9,421 bases of DNA. It comes from Corallococcus sp. CAG:1435 (GTDB lineage: Bacteria > Bacillota > Clostridia > Christensenellales > CAG-314). The position numbers and the translations under genes were made by a program. A model generated the notes under the pieces. The model was not told where the DNA came from and did not search any database. It was given only the letters and a program-made list of their open reading frames with translations. The DNA lies in NCBI GenBank assembly GCA_000433775.1, contig HF998496.1, positions 41,701 through 51,121 on the forward strand, in the 5' to 3' direction. How positions within the stretch are numbered: position 1 is the stretch's first letter; each line of letters begins with the position of its first letter. Below are positions 1 through 9,421 of this stretch, in pieces.

Positions 1-3176
<3,176 letters not shown>

Positions 3177-3184
3177 TTCCTTTT

Positions 3185-3190
3185 CCTCCC
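3185..3190 (-). promoter_or_regulatory. Ribosome binding site of rpoC
   Basis: GGGAGG on the minus strand begins immediately after the rpoB TAA stop (3191-3193) and lies 8 nt from the rpoC ATG at 3176. The whole 14-nt rpoB-rpoC gap is this site plus its spacer. This suggests that a ribosome finishing rpoB can reinitiate directly on rpoC. Confidence 0.85.
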
Positions 3191-6100
3191 TTATTTTTCT
3201 TCATCTTCATCGTCGTCGACATCGTTGTCTTCGTCGTCATCGACGTCTGCATCATCGGTGTCTGCGTCATCGTCGTCGCCCAAAGCGTCCAACAAACTGT
3301 CCAGACCGTCGGAATCGTAGTTTTCCTCGTCCTCGGGCTGTGTTTCGGATTCTTTCTTATCGCCGAACAAATCAGCCAAAGAATCGTTGTCGTCTTCAAA
3401 CAGACTGTCCAGACTGAAATCGTCGTCGTCGGCAGTGTAGTCGTGATGAGTTTCGCCGATGTTGATTTCGTCCTCTTCCTTGAACTGCTGCATTGCCTGC
3501 TTGCGTTCTTCCTGTTCGGCAAGCATAACTTCGTTGTAGTCGGCTTCGTCGTCCACGGAATCACGCACAATGATTTCTTCCTTGTCGGCGGAAAGCACTC
3601 TCACGTCCAAAGCCAGCGATTGCAATTCCTTGATAAGCACTTTGAAGGATTCGGGAATTCCCGGATCGGGAATGTTTTCGCCCTTGACGATGCTTTCGTA
3701 GGTCTTTACACGTCCCACCACGTCGTCGGATTTGACGGTAAGGATTTCCTGCAACACGTTTGCCGCTCCGTACGCTTCCAAAGCCCACACTTCCATTTCG
3801 CCGAAACGCTGTCCGCCGAATTGAGCCTTGCCGCCCAAAGGTTGCTGCGTTACCAGGCTGTAAGGACCGGTGCTTCTTGCGTGAATCTTGTCGTCTACCA
3901 AGTGAACGAGTTTCAGGTAGTACATGTAACCGACGGTAACTCTGTTTTCAAACGGTTCGCCCGTTCTGCCGTCGTACAGTTGTACTTTGCCGTCCACTTT
4001 GCCCGTTTCGGGGTTGACCATGCCGTTTTCTTCAAACAGTTTCTTTATTTCCGCTTCCGTTGCGCCGTCAAACACGGGGGTAGCGATTTTCCATCCCAAA
4101 ATTTTGGAGATGAGTCCCAAGTGTACTTCCAAAACCTGACCGATGTTCATACGGGAAGGTACGCCCAAGGGGTTGAGCACTATCTGCAACGGAGTACCGT
4201 CTTCCATGAAGGGCATGTCTTCTTCCGGCAACACACGGGAAACGACGCCCTTGTTACCGTGACGGCCTGCCATCTTGTCGCCGACGGAAATTTTACGTTT
4301 TTGCGCAATGTACACACGCACCAACTTGCTTACGCCGGGGTCGAGTTCGTCCTTGTTTTCACGGGTGAACACCTTTACGTCCACCACGATACCGCCTTCG
4401 CCGTTGGGAACACGCAAAGAGGTGTCTCTCACTTCTCTTGCCTTTTCGTAGAAAATGGCACGAAGCAGTCTTTCTTCCGGCGTGAGGTCCGTTTCTCCCT
4501 TGGGGGTAACCTTACCTACAAGGATGTCGCCGGGACGCACTTCCGCACCTATGCGGATTACGCCGTTTTCGTCCAAATCCTTCAATGCGTCTTCACCGAC
4601 ATTGGGGATATCTCTTGTAAATTCTTCGGGGCCGAGTTTGGTTTCACGGCACTCGATTTCATGTTCTTCGATGTGAATGGAGGTAAAAGCGTCCTCCTTC
4701 ACGAGTTTTTCCGAAAGCAGTACTGCGTCTTCGTAGTTGTAGCCTTCCCACGTCATAAAGCCGATGAGAATGTTTCTGCCCAACGCAAGTTCGCCGCCGT
4801 CGGTGCTGGGACCGTCGGCAAGAATCTGACCTTTGGTAACCCTGTCGCCCTTTTTCACAATGATTTTCTGGTTGATGCAGGTTCCCTGGTTGGAGCGCAC
4901 AAACTTTTTCAAAGTGTGCGTCTGCAACGTTCCGTTGTCGTTTTGCACGATGATTTTGTCGTCCGACGCTTTAAGCACTACGCCGTCGTCGGTGGAAAGA
5001 ATCATCACGCCGCTGTCGTAGGCTATTCTCGCCTCTATGCCCGTTGCCACAATGGGCGCCTCCGGCTTAATGAGAGGCACTGCCTGACGTTGCATGTTAC
5101 TGCCCATCAACGCACGGTTGGTGTCGTCGTTTTCCAGGAAGGGAATAAGACTTGTTGCAACGGAAATAAGTTGACGGGGAGAAACGTCGATGTAGTCCAC
5201 CTTTTCACGGGGGAATTCCAAAATCTCTTCACGGCGACGGCAGGTAATACGGGGATTGACAAAGTAGTTGTTTTCGTCCAACGGTTCGTTTGCCTGTCCG
5301 ATGATGTACTTGTCTTCTTCGTCGGCGGTGAGATATTCCACAAAATCCGTAACGGTGTGGTGAATTTTGTCCACTCTGCGGTAGGGTGCTTCGATAAAAC
5401 CGTATTCGTTTATGCGGGCGTAGCCTGCCAAAGAGGTGATAAGACCGATGTTTTGTCCTTCGGGCGTTTCGATGGGGCACATTCTGCCGTAGTGTGTGTA
5501 GTGAACGTCACGCACTTCGAATGTGGCTCTTTCTCTGTTAAGACCGCCGGGGCCCAATGCCGAAAGTTTACGTTTGTGCGTAAGTTCCGCAATGGGGTTG
5601 GATTGGTCCATGAACTGCGAAAGTTGCGACGAACCGAAAAATTCCTTGATTGCAGAAGATACGGGACGCACGTTGATGAGCAGTTGCGGAGTGGCTTTGC
5701 TTACTTCCTGCACCGCCATTCTTTCACGGATTACCCTTTCCAGACGGGAAATACCGATACGGAATTGATTTTGCAACAGTTCGCCTACGGAACGGATACG
5801 ACGGTTGCCCAAATGGTCGATGTCGTCGGCGCAACCGATGTCGTACTTCATGTTGAGGTTGTAGTTTACCGTTGCAATGATGTCTTCACGGGTGATGTGC
5901 TTGGACACCAACTCGTCCTTTCTCTCTTTGATGAGAGCCGACGTTTCTTCGATGGAAAGTTGGTTTGCAAGAATTTCACGCAACGCTTCGCTGTCCACCG
6001 CTTCCACGATGCCGCACGCCTTGAAGTCGATGTCGGCAAAGCGTTTGTCGTAGGCAATGGCAAAGTTTCTTGCGTCCACCGTGCGGTTGCCGATAACCTT

Positions 6101-7597
6101 GACTTTCGGGCAGGTTTCCGCAAGCGCAATGACGCCCGCAGTTTTGCTCATGTACACGTTGTAACCGTTTTCCACGGCAATCTGCACCGCTTCGTCTACG
6201 GAAATTTCGCCCTTGCGTTCCTCGTAGGTTGCCTTTGGCAATTCCGTAAGCACTCTTCCGCTGGCGTCTATTTTGTCGCCGTAGATGTCGATAGTTCCTT
6301 TGCCCGTCATCAGCACGCAACCCAGGTGCTTGGAAAGCACTTCACGGTAGTCGTGAGGAGCGGCGCCCTGTCCGTCAAGCAACAAGGTGTACGTTTCCTG
6401 ATTGGTGTGAATAAAGTTGATGCCACTGTGCTGAATGTCGTAGGCGTCCGCCTCGGTCAGTTCCGTGCCTGCAGCAATGGTACGTCCGACAGGCATCGTA
6501 ACGTCGGCGTCGAGGTAGCAACCCGTTGCCTTTTGTACAAAGTCGGCGTCCGCAACGTTGAAGGTAACCGTTGCGCCGTTGTTGTCCAAAATTTTGATTT
6601 CTTTTATAACGCCGCAGTTTTTGATTTGTTCGGCAGCCTCGTCGGTGAGTTGAGTGTACTTGGGCAAAGTGGTGAGTTTAACCTGCACGTCTTCCCCCAA
6701 AGTGAGCCCTGCAATACGTGCCGACAAAGCCAACTTCTTGTTGAACTTGTAACGTCCGACTTTTGCCAAATCGTAACGCTTGGCGTCAAACAGCAAATCG
6801 TTCAGCGTCTTTTGCACCGATTCGTCGGTGGGGATTTCGCCCGGACGCAAACGCTTGTAGATTTCCACCAACGATTCCTGGTCCGTTGCCGTGTCGTCCT
6901 TGGCAAACGTCAGGGACAAAACGGGATCGTATTCCAACAACCTTGCGATAAGGTTGCCGCTGCGGTTGTCTTTGTTGATACCGTTGTGCAAAATGCCACG
7001 CAACAGCACCGTTATGGGCAACTTTCTGTTGCGGTCAACGTGTACGTACAGCAAATCGTTGTTGGAATCGTGTTCGATTTCCAACCATGCGCCACGGCTG
7101 GGCATTGCCGTTGTGTTGTAGGTGGGCTTGCCGTTTTTGTTGAGTTCCACCGAGCAATACACGCCGGGAGAACGCACAATTTGCGAAACGACTACACGTT
7201 CCGCACCGTTTATGATGAAACTTCCCGTATCCGTCATGAGGGGGAAATCGCCCATAAACACTTCCTGATCCAAAAATTCGCCCGTTGCCTTGTTGGTAAG
7301 ACGCACGTTCAGACGCAAAGGACTTGCATACGTTGCGTCACGCAAACGGCACTCCGCCTCGCTGTACTTGGGATGCGGATCGAGATGGTGATCCAAAAAT
7401 TCCAAGCGGAAGTGTCCCGTCATGTCCTCGATGGGGGAAAAGTCTTCGAAAACTTCCCTTATTCCCTCGTCAAGAAACATCTGATAACTGTGCTTCTGCA
7501 CCTCTATCAGGTTGGGCAAAGGCAGCACTTCGGTGGTTTTTGAAAAGGACTTTCTTTCGTGATTGCCGTATTTAACGGTCTTGATGTCTTGTGGCAT
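3191..7597 (-). CDS. rpoB: RNA polymerase beta subunit, unusually long (1468 aa)
   Basis: This is beta, the second large catalytic subunit of RNA polymerase. Conserved blocks run in order: the N-terminal protrusion and lobe ([19 protein letters not shown] near 127-145); the [20 protein letters not shown] block at 591-610; the rifamycin pocket [20 protein letters not shown] from 653; the [14 protein letters not shown] block at 701-714; the active-site lysines K1108 and K1116 in [12 protein letters not shown]; and the C-terminal [20 protein letters not shown] block near 1259-1278. The family is usually about 1180-1250 residues in Firmicutes. The excess comes from an enlarged insertion (about residues 291-567) and a tail beyond about residue 1345 that becomes almost purely acidic. 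The rifamycin pocket carries K677 where E. coli has R529. I chose the ATG at 7597 over the in-frame TTG at 7603 because GAGGAG lies 8 nt from the ATG but only 2 nt from the TTG. The gene has its own promoter and leader and is followed by rpoC. Confidence 0.99.
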   Translation of the reverse strand: MPQDIKTVKYGNHERKSFSKTTEVLPLPNLIEVQKHSYQMFLDEGIREVFEDFSPIEDMTGHFRLEFLDHHLDPHPKYSEAECRLRDATYASPLRLNVRLTNKATGEFLDQEVFMGDFPLMTDTGSFIINGAERVVVSQIVRSPGVYCSVELNKNGKPTYNTTAMPSRGAWLEIEHDSNNDLLYVHVDRNRKLPITVLLRGILHNGINKDNRSGNLIARLLEYDPVLSLTFAKDDTATDQESLVEIYKRLRPGEIPTDESVQKTLNDLLFDAKRYDLAKVGRYKFNKKLALSARIAGLTLGEDVQVKLTTLPKYTQLTDEAAEQIKNCGVIKEIKILDNNGATVTFNVADADFVQKATGCYLDADVTMPVGRTIAAGTELTEADAYDIQHSGINFIHTNQETYTLLLDGQGAAPHDYREVLSKHLGCVLMTGKGTIDIYGDKIDASGRVLTELPKATYEERKGEISVDEAVQIAVENGYNVYMSKTAGVIALAETCPKVKVIGNRTVDARNFAIAYDKRFADIDFKACGIVEAVDSEALREILANQLSIEETSALIKERKDELVSKHITREDIIATVNYNLNMKYDIGCADDIDHLGNRRIRSVGELLQNQFRIGISRLERVIRERMAVQEVSKATPQLLINVRPVSSAIKEFFGSSQLSQFMDQSNPIAELTHKRKLSALGPGGLNRERATFEVRDVHYTHYGRMCPIETPEGQNIGLITSLAGYARINEYGFIEAPYRRVDKIHHTVTDFVEYLTADEEDKYIIGQANEPLDENNYFVNPRITCRRREEILEFPREKVDYIDVSPRQLISVATSLIPFLENDDTNRALMGSNMQRQAVPLIKPEAPIVATGIEARIAYDSGVMILSTDDGVVLKASDDKIIVQNDNGTLQTHTLKKFVRSNQGTCINQKIIVKKGDRVTKGQILADGPSTDGGELALGRNILIGFMTWEGYNYEDAVLLSEKLVKEDAFTSIHIEEHEIECRETKLGPEEFTRDIPNVGEDALKDLDENGVIRIGAEVRPGDILVGKVTPKGETDLTPEERLLRAIFYEKAREVRDTSLRVPNGEGGIVVDVKVFTRENKDELDPGVSKLVRVYIAQKRKISVGDKMAGRHGNKGVVSRVLPEEDMPFMEDGTPLQIVLNPLGVPSRMNIGQVLEVHLGLISKILGWKIATPVFDGATEAEIKKLFEENGMVNPETGKVDGKVQLYDGRTGEPFENRVTVGYMYYLKLVHLVDDKIHARSTGPYSLVTQQPLGGKAQFGGQRFGEMEVWALEAYGAANVLQEILTVKSDDVVGRVKTYESIVKGENIPDPGIPESFKVLIKELQSLALDVRVLSADKEEIIVRDSVDDEADYNEVMLAEQEERKQAMQQFKEEDEINIGETHHDYTADDDDFSLDSLFEDDNDSLADLFGDKKESETQPEDEENYDSDGLDSLLDALGDDDDADTDDADVDDDEDNDVDDDEDEEK

Positions 7598-7835
7598 AGA
7601 CAAAACTCCTCAAAAAAATTTTCTAAAAATTTGCCGAAAAAAGTTGCAATGTGTCTTTCTTTGTGGTATCGTAAATTCAGCGACAAAGAAAAACGGTAAA
7701 ATTTTTCTGCTTTCCAAGTCGTTTCGGCGTACTTTCCGACGACAAAATACACGCAAAAACAGGCAAAATTGCCGTAAAAAAGGTGTAATTTGACGCAAAA
7801 AGGGCAAAAACCACCCTATAAGCACAAAATCGTAC
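7598..7835 (-). promoter_or_regulatory. rpoB 5' leader, AT-rich, with weak hairpin/U-tract elements
   Basis: This is the transcribed but untranslated region implied by the predicted promoter. On the minus strand it has repeated T-runs and three modest hairpins. The first is AGGG/CCCT (7817-7814 with 7804-7801) followed by TTTT. The second is GGCA/TGCC (7773-7770 with 7765-7762) followed by TG and TTTTT. The third is GTCGT-CGG pairing with CCG-AA-ACGAC (7743-7718), with a two-base bulge. The first two look like weak pause or attenuation sites rather than strong terminators. I saw no reading frame with a convincing ribosome binding site and no recognisable riboswitch. Confidence 0.4.
7606..7611 (-). 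promoter_or_regulatory. Ribosome binding site of rpoB that decides the start
   Basis: GAGGAG on the minus strand is followed by 8 nt and then the ATG at 7597, giving a product that begins [10 protein letters not shown]. An in-frame TTG at 7603 would add only Met-Ser, but it lies 2 nt from this site, too close for initiation. Confidence 0.85.
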
Positions 7836-7841
7836 GCATAT

Positions 7842-7870
7842 ATACTATCACTAACGCCGTCAATAGTCAA
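7842..7870 (-). promoter_or_regulatory. Predicted sigmaA-type promoter of rpoBC
   Basis: Read on the minus strand, TTGACT (7870-7865, 5 of 6 consensus positions) is followed by a 17-bp spacer and TAGTAT (7847-7842, 4 of 6). A TATATA overlaps just downstream as an alternative -10. The transcript would start near 7835, giving an rpoB leader of about 237 nt. This is the best promoter I could find between rpoB and the upstream gene. Its -35 sits inside a phased inverted-repeat array, which suggests control by a bound protein. The start site itself is inferred. Confidence 0.65.
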
Positions 7871-7889
7871 AGACTATTACAGTAATAGT
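7862..7889. repeat. Overlapping inverted repeats over the rpoB -35 (candidate operator)
   Basis: Two perfect palindromes share a central arm. AATAGTC and GACTATT (7862-7878) are separated by AAA, and ACTATTAC and GTAATAGT (7873-7889) are separated by a single A. Seen as half-sites, AATAGT, ACTATT and AATAGT begin at 7862, 7873 and 7884, exactly 11 bp apart and in alternating orientation, so they fall on one face of the helix. The array covers the rpoB -35 and the 19 bp upstream of it. I do not recognise the cognate regulator. Confidence 0.6.
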
Positions 7890-7932
7890 AGCAAAAAATA
7901 AATACAAAAATATTTTTTCATTTTTGACGTTT

Positions 7933-7960
7933 ACGCTTTCCGACAGGAAGGCGTTTTTTT
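7933..7960 (+). terminator. Rho-independent terminator on the plus strand
   Basis: ACGCTTTCC (7933-7941), loop GACA, and GGAAGGCGT (7946-7954) form an uninterrupted 9-bp stem with one G-T wobble. The stem runs into seven T residues (7954-7960). On the minus strand no T-run follows, so the element works only for rightward transcription. No plus-strand gene precedes it. It may end a short RNA starting divergently near the rpoB promoter, shield the locus from rightward read-through, or be left over from a lost gene. Confidence 0.8.
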
Positions 7961-7982
7961 GTCGAAAAAGCACAAAAAAGAA

Positions 7983-8234
7983 GTGGCGAAACAGTTAAAT
8001 TTATTCTTGCAAAAATATGTCTTCAAAACAAACAAAAAAGGCATTGAAGTAGTTAAATTTATTATTCAGAAGATACGGTTTTCAAAAAACAGAAAAAGGG
8101 GCATTGAAACAGTTAAATTTATTCTTGCAAAAATACGTTTTTCAAAACAAAACAAACAAAAAAAGATGTGGTGAAATAGTTAAATTTATTACTCAGAAGA
8201 TACGGTTTTCAAAACAAAAAAACAGAAAAAGGGG
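7983..8234. repeat. Four ~60-bp intergenic tandem repeats in A-B-A-B order
   Basis: The core GTTAAATTTATT recurs at 7994, 8052, 8112 and 8179. Units 1 and 3 continue with CTTGCAAAAATA and then TTCAAAAC. Units 2 and 4 continue with CAGAAGATACGGTTTTCAAAA and end in ACAGAAAAAGGGG. The array is therefore a roughly 120-bp A+B block present twice, with A-rich joints of variable length. The intervals of 58, 60 and 67 bp shift the reading frame between units, so the repeat is probably not protein-coding even though a TTG-started 71-codon frame (7959-8174) runs through part of it. The function is unknown. Possibilities are protein-binding iterons, a structural RNA, or a neutral duplication. Confidence 0.85.
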
Positions 8235-8344
8235 CTTTTTCCAATACAAATCGATGTGATTTTTGCCAAGAACACAACGAAAAACCTTCTCAAAAGCAAA
8301 TTGCAAACAAACGTGAAGCAGGTTAAAAACACCGCAAACAAAAA

Positions 8345-8494
8345 TTGCCTGTGCAAATTACCGCAGCAGACGGCAAATATGCACGACTTGTCATGTGTTC
8401 AGGCGTGCATACAAAACAACCAAGCGACATAGTGATGATTTTCACGGGAAAACCGCCCGCAGAGCAAAATTACCAAATCCAACAGGAAGTCTGA
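8345..8494 (+). other. Short open frame, possible remnant of a lost gene
   Basis: From a TTG at 8345 to a TGA at 8492-8494 the frame reads 49 residues, with a protein-like stretch GKYARLVMCSGVHTKQ followed by DIVMIFTGKPPAEQ. There is no ribosome binding site before the TTG, and an in-frame TAA lies about 27 nt upstream. The frame is less A-rich than the DNA on its left. I do not recognise the sequence. It could be the C-terminal scrap of a decayed gene, or a chance frame. Confidence 0.2.
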
Positions 8495-8636
8495 TGCACA
8501 GTTGTTACCTTTTATGAAGACTGCAAATGCCGTTACCGTATGCAAAAAAACTGCCTTTCAGCGCAAAACTCCGTGTTATCTTTTCCAAAATAACTGCACC
8601 GTTGATACGCTTTTTAACCACGCCGGCGCTTGTGTC

Positions 8637-8655
8637 AAAAAAACGCCGACACGGC
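8637..8655 (-). terminator. Second (distal) terminator of the acetyltransferase gene
   Basis: On the minus strand GCCG-TGT-CGGC (8655-8645) is followed by G and seven T residues (8643-8637). The stem is short but fully G-C. It lies just downstream of a stronger hairpin terminator, so the two act in tandem. Confidence 0.55.
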
Positions 8656-8657
8656 AC

Positions 8658-8690
8658 AAAAAATCACGTCGCACGGGATGACTGCGACGC
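8658..8690 (-). terminator. Rho-independent terminator of the acetyltransferase gene
   Basis: On the minus strand CGTCGCA (8689-8683) pairs perfectly with TGCGACG (8673-8667) across a 9-nt loop, with a possible G-T pair extending the stem outward. TGA and six T residues (8663-8658) follow. The element starts 24 nt after the stop codon of the acetyltransferase gene. Confidence 0.8.
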
Positions 8691-8713
8691 TCGGCTTAAT
8701 TGACGCACAAATG

Positions 8714-9241
8714 TCAGCACTTGCGGGTAATCACATCGACGTTGTCGTCAAGATACTTGCGGAAAGCGTTGTACTCCTCCTGCGACAGAGGACGGCGAAA
8801 GGAAAGTACTTCCAAAGGAAGGTCGGCATCTTGCTTGCGGTAGTGAGGCTGAATGTGCAAAAAGGCATTTGACACCATTCCGTTGCGTAAATAGAAATTC
8901 TTGCGTCGGATTGTCAATTCATCTACGGGAAGTTCTATTTCCAGCACAAGCAACTTGTCCAACGACGACAGCAGTTGCAAAGTTTTACTGCCGTAGCCTC
9001 CGTTGCGTTTTTCCGGCGATATGCAAAAATTTTCCAGATAGACAAATTGCGGCGTTTCCCAATACCCCACCACTCCCACGGGAATTTTGTCGAAAATTGC
9101 GCACAGGCGGTAATCGGGATGAGACATTACTTTCAACTGCTCAGCGTCATCCCGCCTTTCTTCGGCAGGAAAAGCGATTTTCAAAAGTTGTACCGCCCAA
9201 TCGTACAAACCTGTGTCGGGCGAAATTTGTTGTAAATACAT
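8714..9241 (-). CDS. GNAT-family N-acetyltransferase (175 aa)
   Basis: This is a predicted cytoplasmic acetyltransferase that would move an acetyl group from acetyl-CoA to an amine; the acceptor is unknown. The N-terminus has an AFPAEERR stretch (about residues 26-33) typical of a common GNAT group in Firmicutes and Bacteroidetes. The acetyl-CoA motif A is ISPEKRNGGYGSKTLQLL, near residues 78-95, and fits the R-x-x-G-x-G pattern as RNGGYG. Preceding strands (AIFDKIPVGVVGYWE and FVYLENFCI) and later FYLRNGMV complete the fold. The length is normal for the family. I chose the ATG at 9241 because AAAGGAGGA lies just upstream; the open frame extends to 9355, but that region contains the promoter. 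The gene stands alone, between its own promoter and tandem terminators. It uses TTA and TCA codons that rpoB and rpoC avoid, which fits lower expression. Confidence 0.9.
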   Translation of the reverse strand: MYLQQISPDTGLYDWAVQLLKIAFPAEERRDDAEQLKVMSHPDYRLCAIFDKIPVGVVGYWETPQFVYLENFCISPEKRNGGYGSKTLQLLSSLDKLLVLEIELPVDELTIRRKNFYLRNGMVSNAFLHIQPHYRKQDADLPLEVLSFRRPLSQEEYNAFRKYLDDNVDVITRKC

Positions 9242-9245
9242 GGTT

Positions 9246-9251
9246 CCTCCT
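9246..9251 (-). promoter_or_regulatory. Ribosome binding site of the acetyltransferase gene
   Basis: AGGAGG, within AAAGGAGGA, lies 4 nt before the ATG at 9241 on the minus strand. It rules out the upstream in-frame ATG at 9355, which would place the promoter inside the coding region. Confidence 0.85.
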
Positions 9252-9265
9252 TTCACGGTATTTGT

Positions 9266-9294
9266 ATTGTACCAAAAGAACAGAAAATTTGCAA
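9266..9294 (-). promoter_or_regulatory. Predicted promoter of the acetyltransferase gene
   Basis: On the minus strand TTGCAA (9294-9289) is followed by a 17-bp spacer and TACAAT (9271-9266, 5 of 6 consensus positions). A TG dinucleotide one base before the -10 gives an extended -10 element, TGGTACAAT. The start site would be near 9259, giving a leader of under 20 nt. The -35 hexamer lies inside one copy of a TTTGCAAA palindrome. Confidence 0.75.
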
Positions 9295-9316
9295 ACGTCG
9301 TTGACGCATTTGCAAA
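9287..9316. repeat. Paired ATTTGCAAA sites over the acetyltransferase promoter (candidate operator)
   Basis: ATTTGCAAA occurs at 9287-9295 and 9308-9316. Each copy contains the 8-bp palindrome TTTGCAAA, and the copies are 21 bp apart, two helical turns. Between them CGTC-GTT-GACG forms another small palindrome (9296-9306). One copy contains the -35 hexamer and the other lies upstream of it, an arrangement suited to a repressor or activator binding as paired dimers. The regulator is not recognised. Confidence 0.5.
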
Positions 9317-9353
9317 GCACATGGAAAACGGCACTACCTTTCCCTTGGACGGC

Positions 9354-9381
9354 AAAAAAAGACGGATTGCTAAAAACCGTC
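9354..9381 (-). terminator. Terminator of an off-window upstream gene
   Basis: On the minus strand GACGG (9381-9377) and CCGTC (9365-9361) pair across an 11-nt AT-rich loop, and seven T residues (9360-9354) follow. The acetyltransferase promoter comes next, so this probably ends a minus-strand gene lying beyond the right edge. A TATAAT sequence just before it (9393-9388, minus strand) raises the alternative of a short attenuated leader. Confidence 0.65.
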
Positions 9382-9421
9382 AGATTAATTATATTGCAAA
9401 AACAATGCGTTTTTCCGTTGC

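Larger units (their letters stand above)
8235..8657. other. Intergenic stretch without a convincing gene
   Basis: The part just after the repeats is A-rich, while 8340-8500 is more balanced in composition and contains a 49-codon open frame described separately. I see no RNA gene, no good promoter and no ribosome binding site. The right end contains the second of the two acetyltransferase terminators. The contrast in base composition within the stretch suggests that it contains degraded coding DNA. Confidence 0.5.

Noticed and set aside
3443..7543. A 1366-codon open frame on the plus strand opposite rpoB
   Set aside because: It is the exact antisense register of rpoB and is open only because rpoB avoids UUA, CUA and UCA. 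The translation has no recognisable domain and there is no ribosome binding site or promoter.
7959..8174. A 71-codon Lys-rich frame across the tandem repeats, with AGGAAGG 8 nt before a TTG
   Set aside because: The apparent ribosome binding site is the 3' arm of a terminator stem. The frame changes between repeat units 1 and 2, so the repeats are not conserved as protein.
7983..8234. CRISPR array
   Set aside because: The repeats are long and continuous, without unique spacers; the units alternate in type and no cas gene is nearby.
8514..8681. A 55-codon plus-strand frame beginning MKTANAV
   Set aside because: It lacks a ribosome binding site, overlaps both minus-strand terminators of the acetyltransferase gene, and resembles no protein I know.
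9242..9355. N-terminal extension of the acetyltransferase to the ATG at 9355
   Set aside because: This stretch contains a good promoter and the ribosome binding site for the ATG at 9241. The extra 38 residues are not GNAT-like.
9388..9393. A perfect TATAAT on the minus strand as a second promoter
   Set aside because: No acceptable -35 lies 16-18 bp upstream and a terminator follows at once. AT-rich DNA gives such hexamers by chance.

Overview
The window is a housekeeping locus read entirely from the minus strand. It holds the first 1058 codons of rpoC (cut by the left edge), all of rpoB, about 1.1 kb of AT-rich intergenic DNA, and a GNAT-family acetyltransferase gene with its own promoter and terminators. 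The organism looks like a Firmicute, most likely an uncultured clostridial lineage. The reasons are a beta-prime trigger loop without the large proteobacterial insertion, a beta subunit whose lineage-specific insert and acidic C-terminus resemble an enlarged Firmicute pattern, strong AGGAGG-type ribosome binding sites, and intrinsic terminators. The genus cannot be named from the sequence alone.

Layout from right to left, in the direction of transcription. At 9354-9381 a terminator closes an off-window upstream gene. At 9266-9294 a sigmaA-type promoter drives the acetyltransferase (8714-9241), and two copies of the palindrome TTTGCAAA lie over it 21 bp apart. Two tandem hairpin/T-tract terminators (8637-8690) end that gene. 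The stretch 8235-8657 has no convincing gene, only a short possible gene remnant. At 7983-8234 there are four roughly 60-bp tandem repeats in an A-B-A-B order. At 7933-7960 there is a clean terminator facing the opposite way (plus strand). At 7842-7870 lies the rpoB promoter, with a helically phased inverted-repeat array over its -35. A leader of about 237 nt leads into rpoB (3191-7597), which is followed after 14 nt by rpoC.

rpoB and rpoC encode the two large subunits that form the catalytic core of RNA polymerase and are clearly co-transcribed. They are not preceded by rplJ/rplL, the usual bacterial neighbours, so here they form their own transcription unit with their own promoter and leader. 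The acetyltransferase appears to be functionally unrelated.

The most interesting points are: the size of beta (1468 residues, with an enlarged insertion and a long acidic tail carrying three copies of a short hydrophobic motif); Lys where nearly all bacteria have Arg at a rifamycin-contact position; near-total avoidance of UUA, CUA and UCA codons, which creates a spurious 1366-residue antisense ORF; and the operator-like array and oppositely oriented terminator at the rpoB promoter. I found no convincing defence, mobile or otherwise new multi-gene system.
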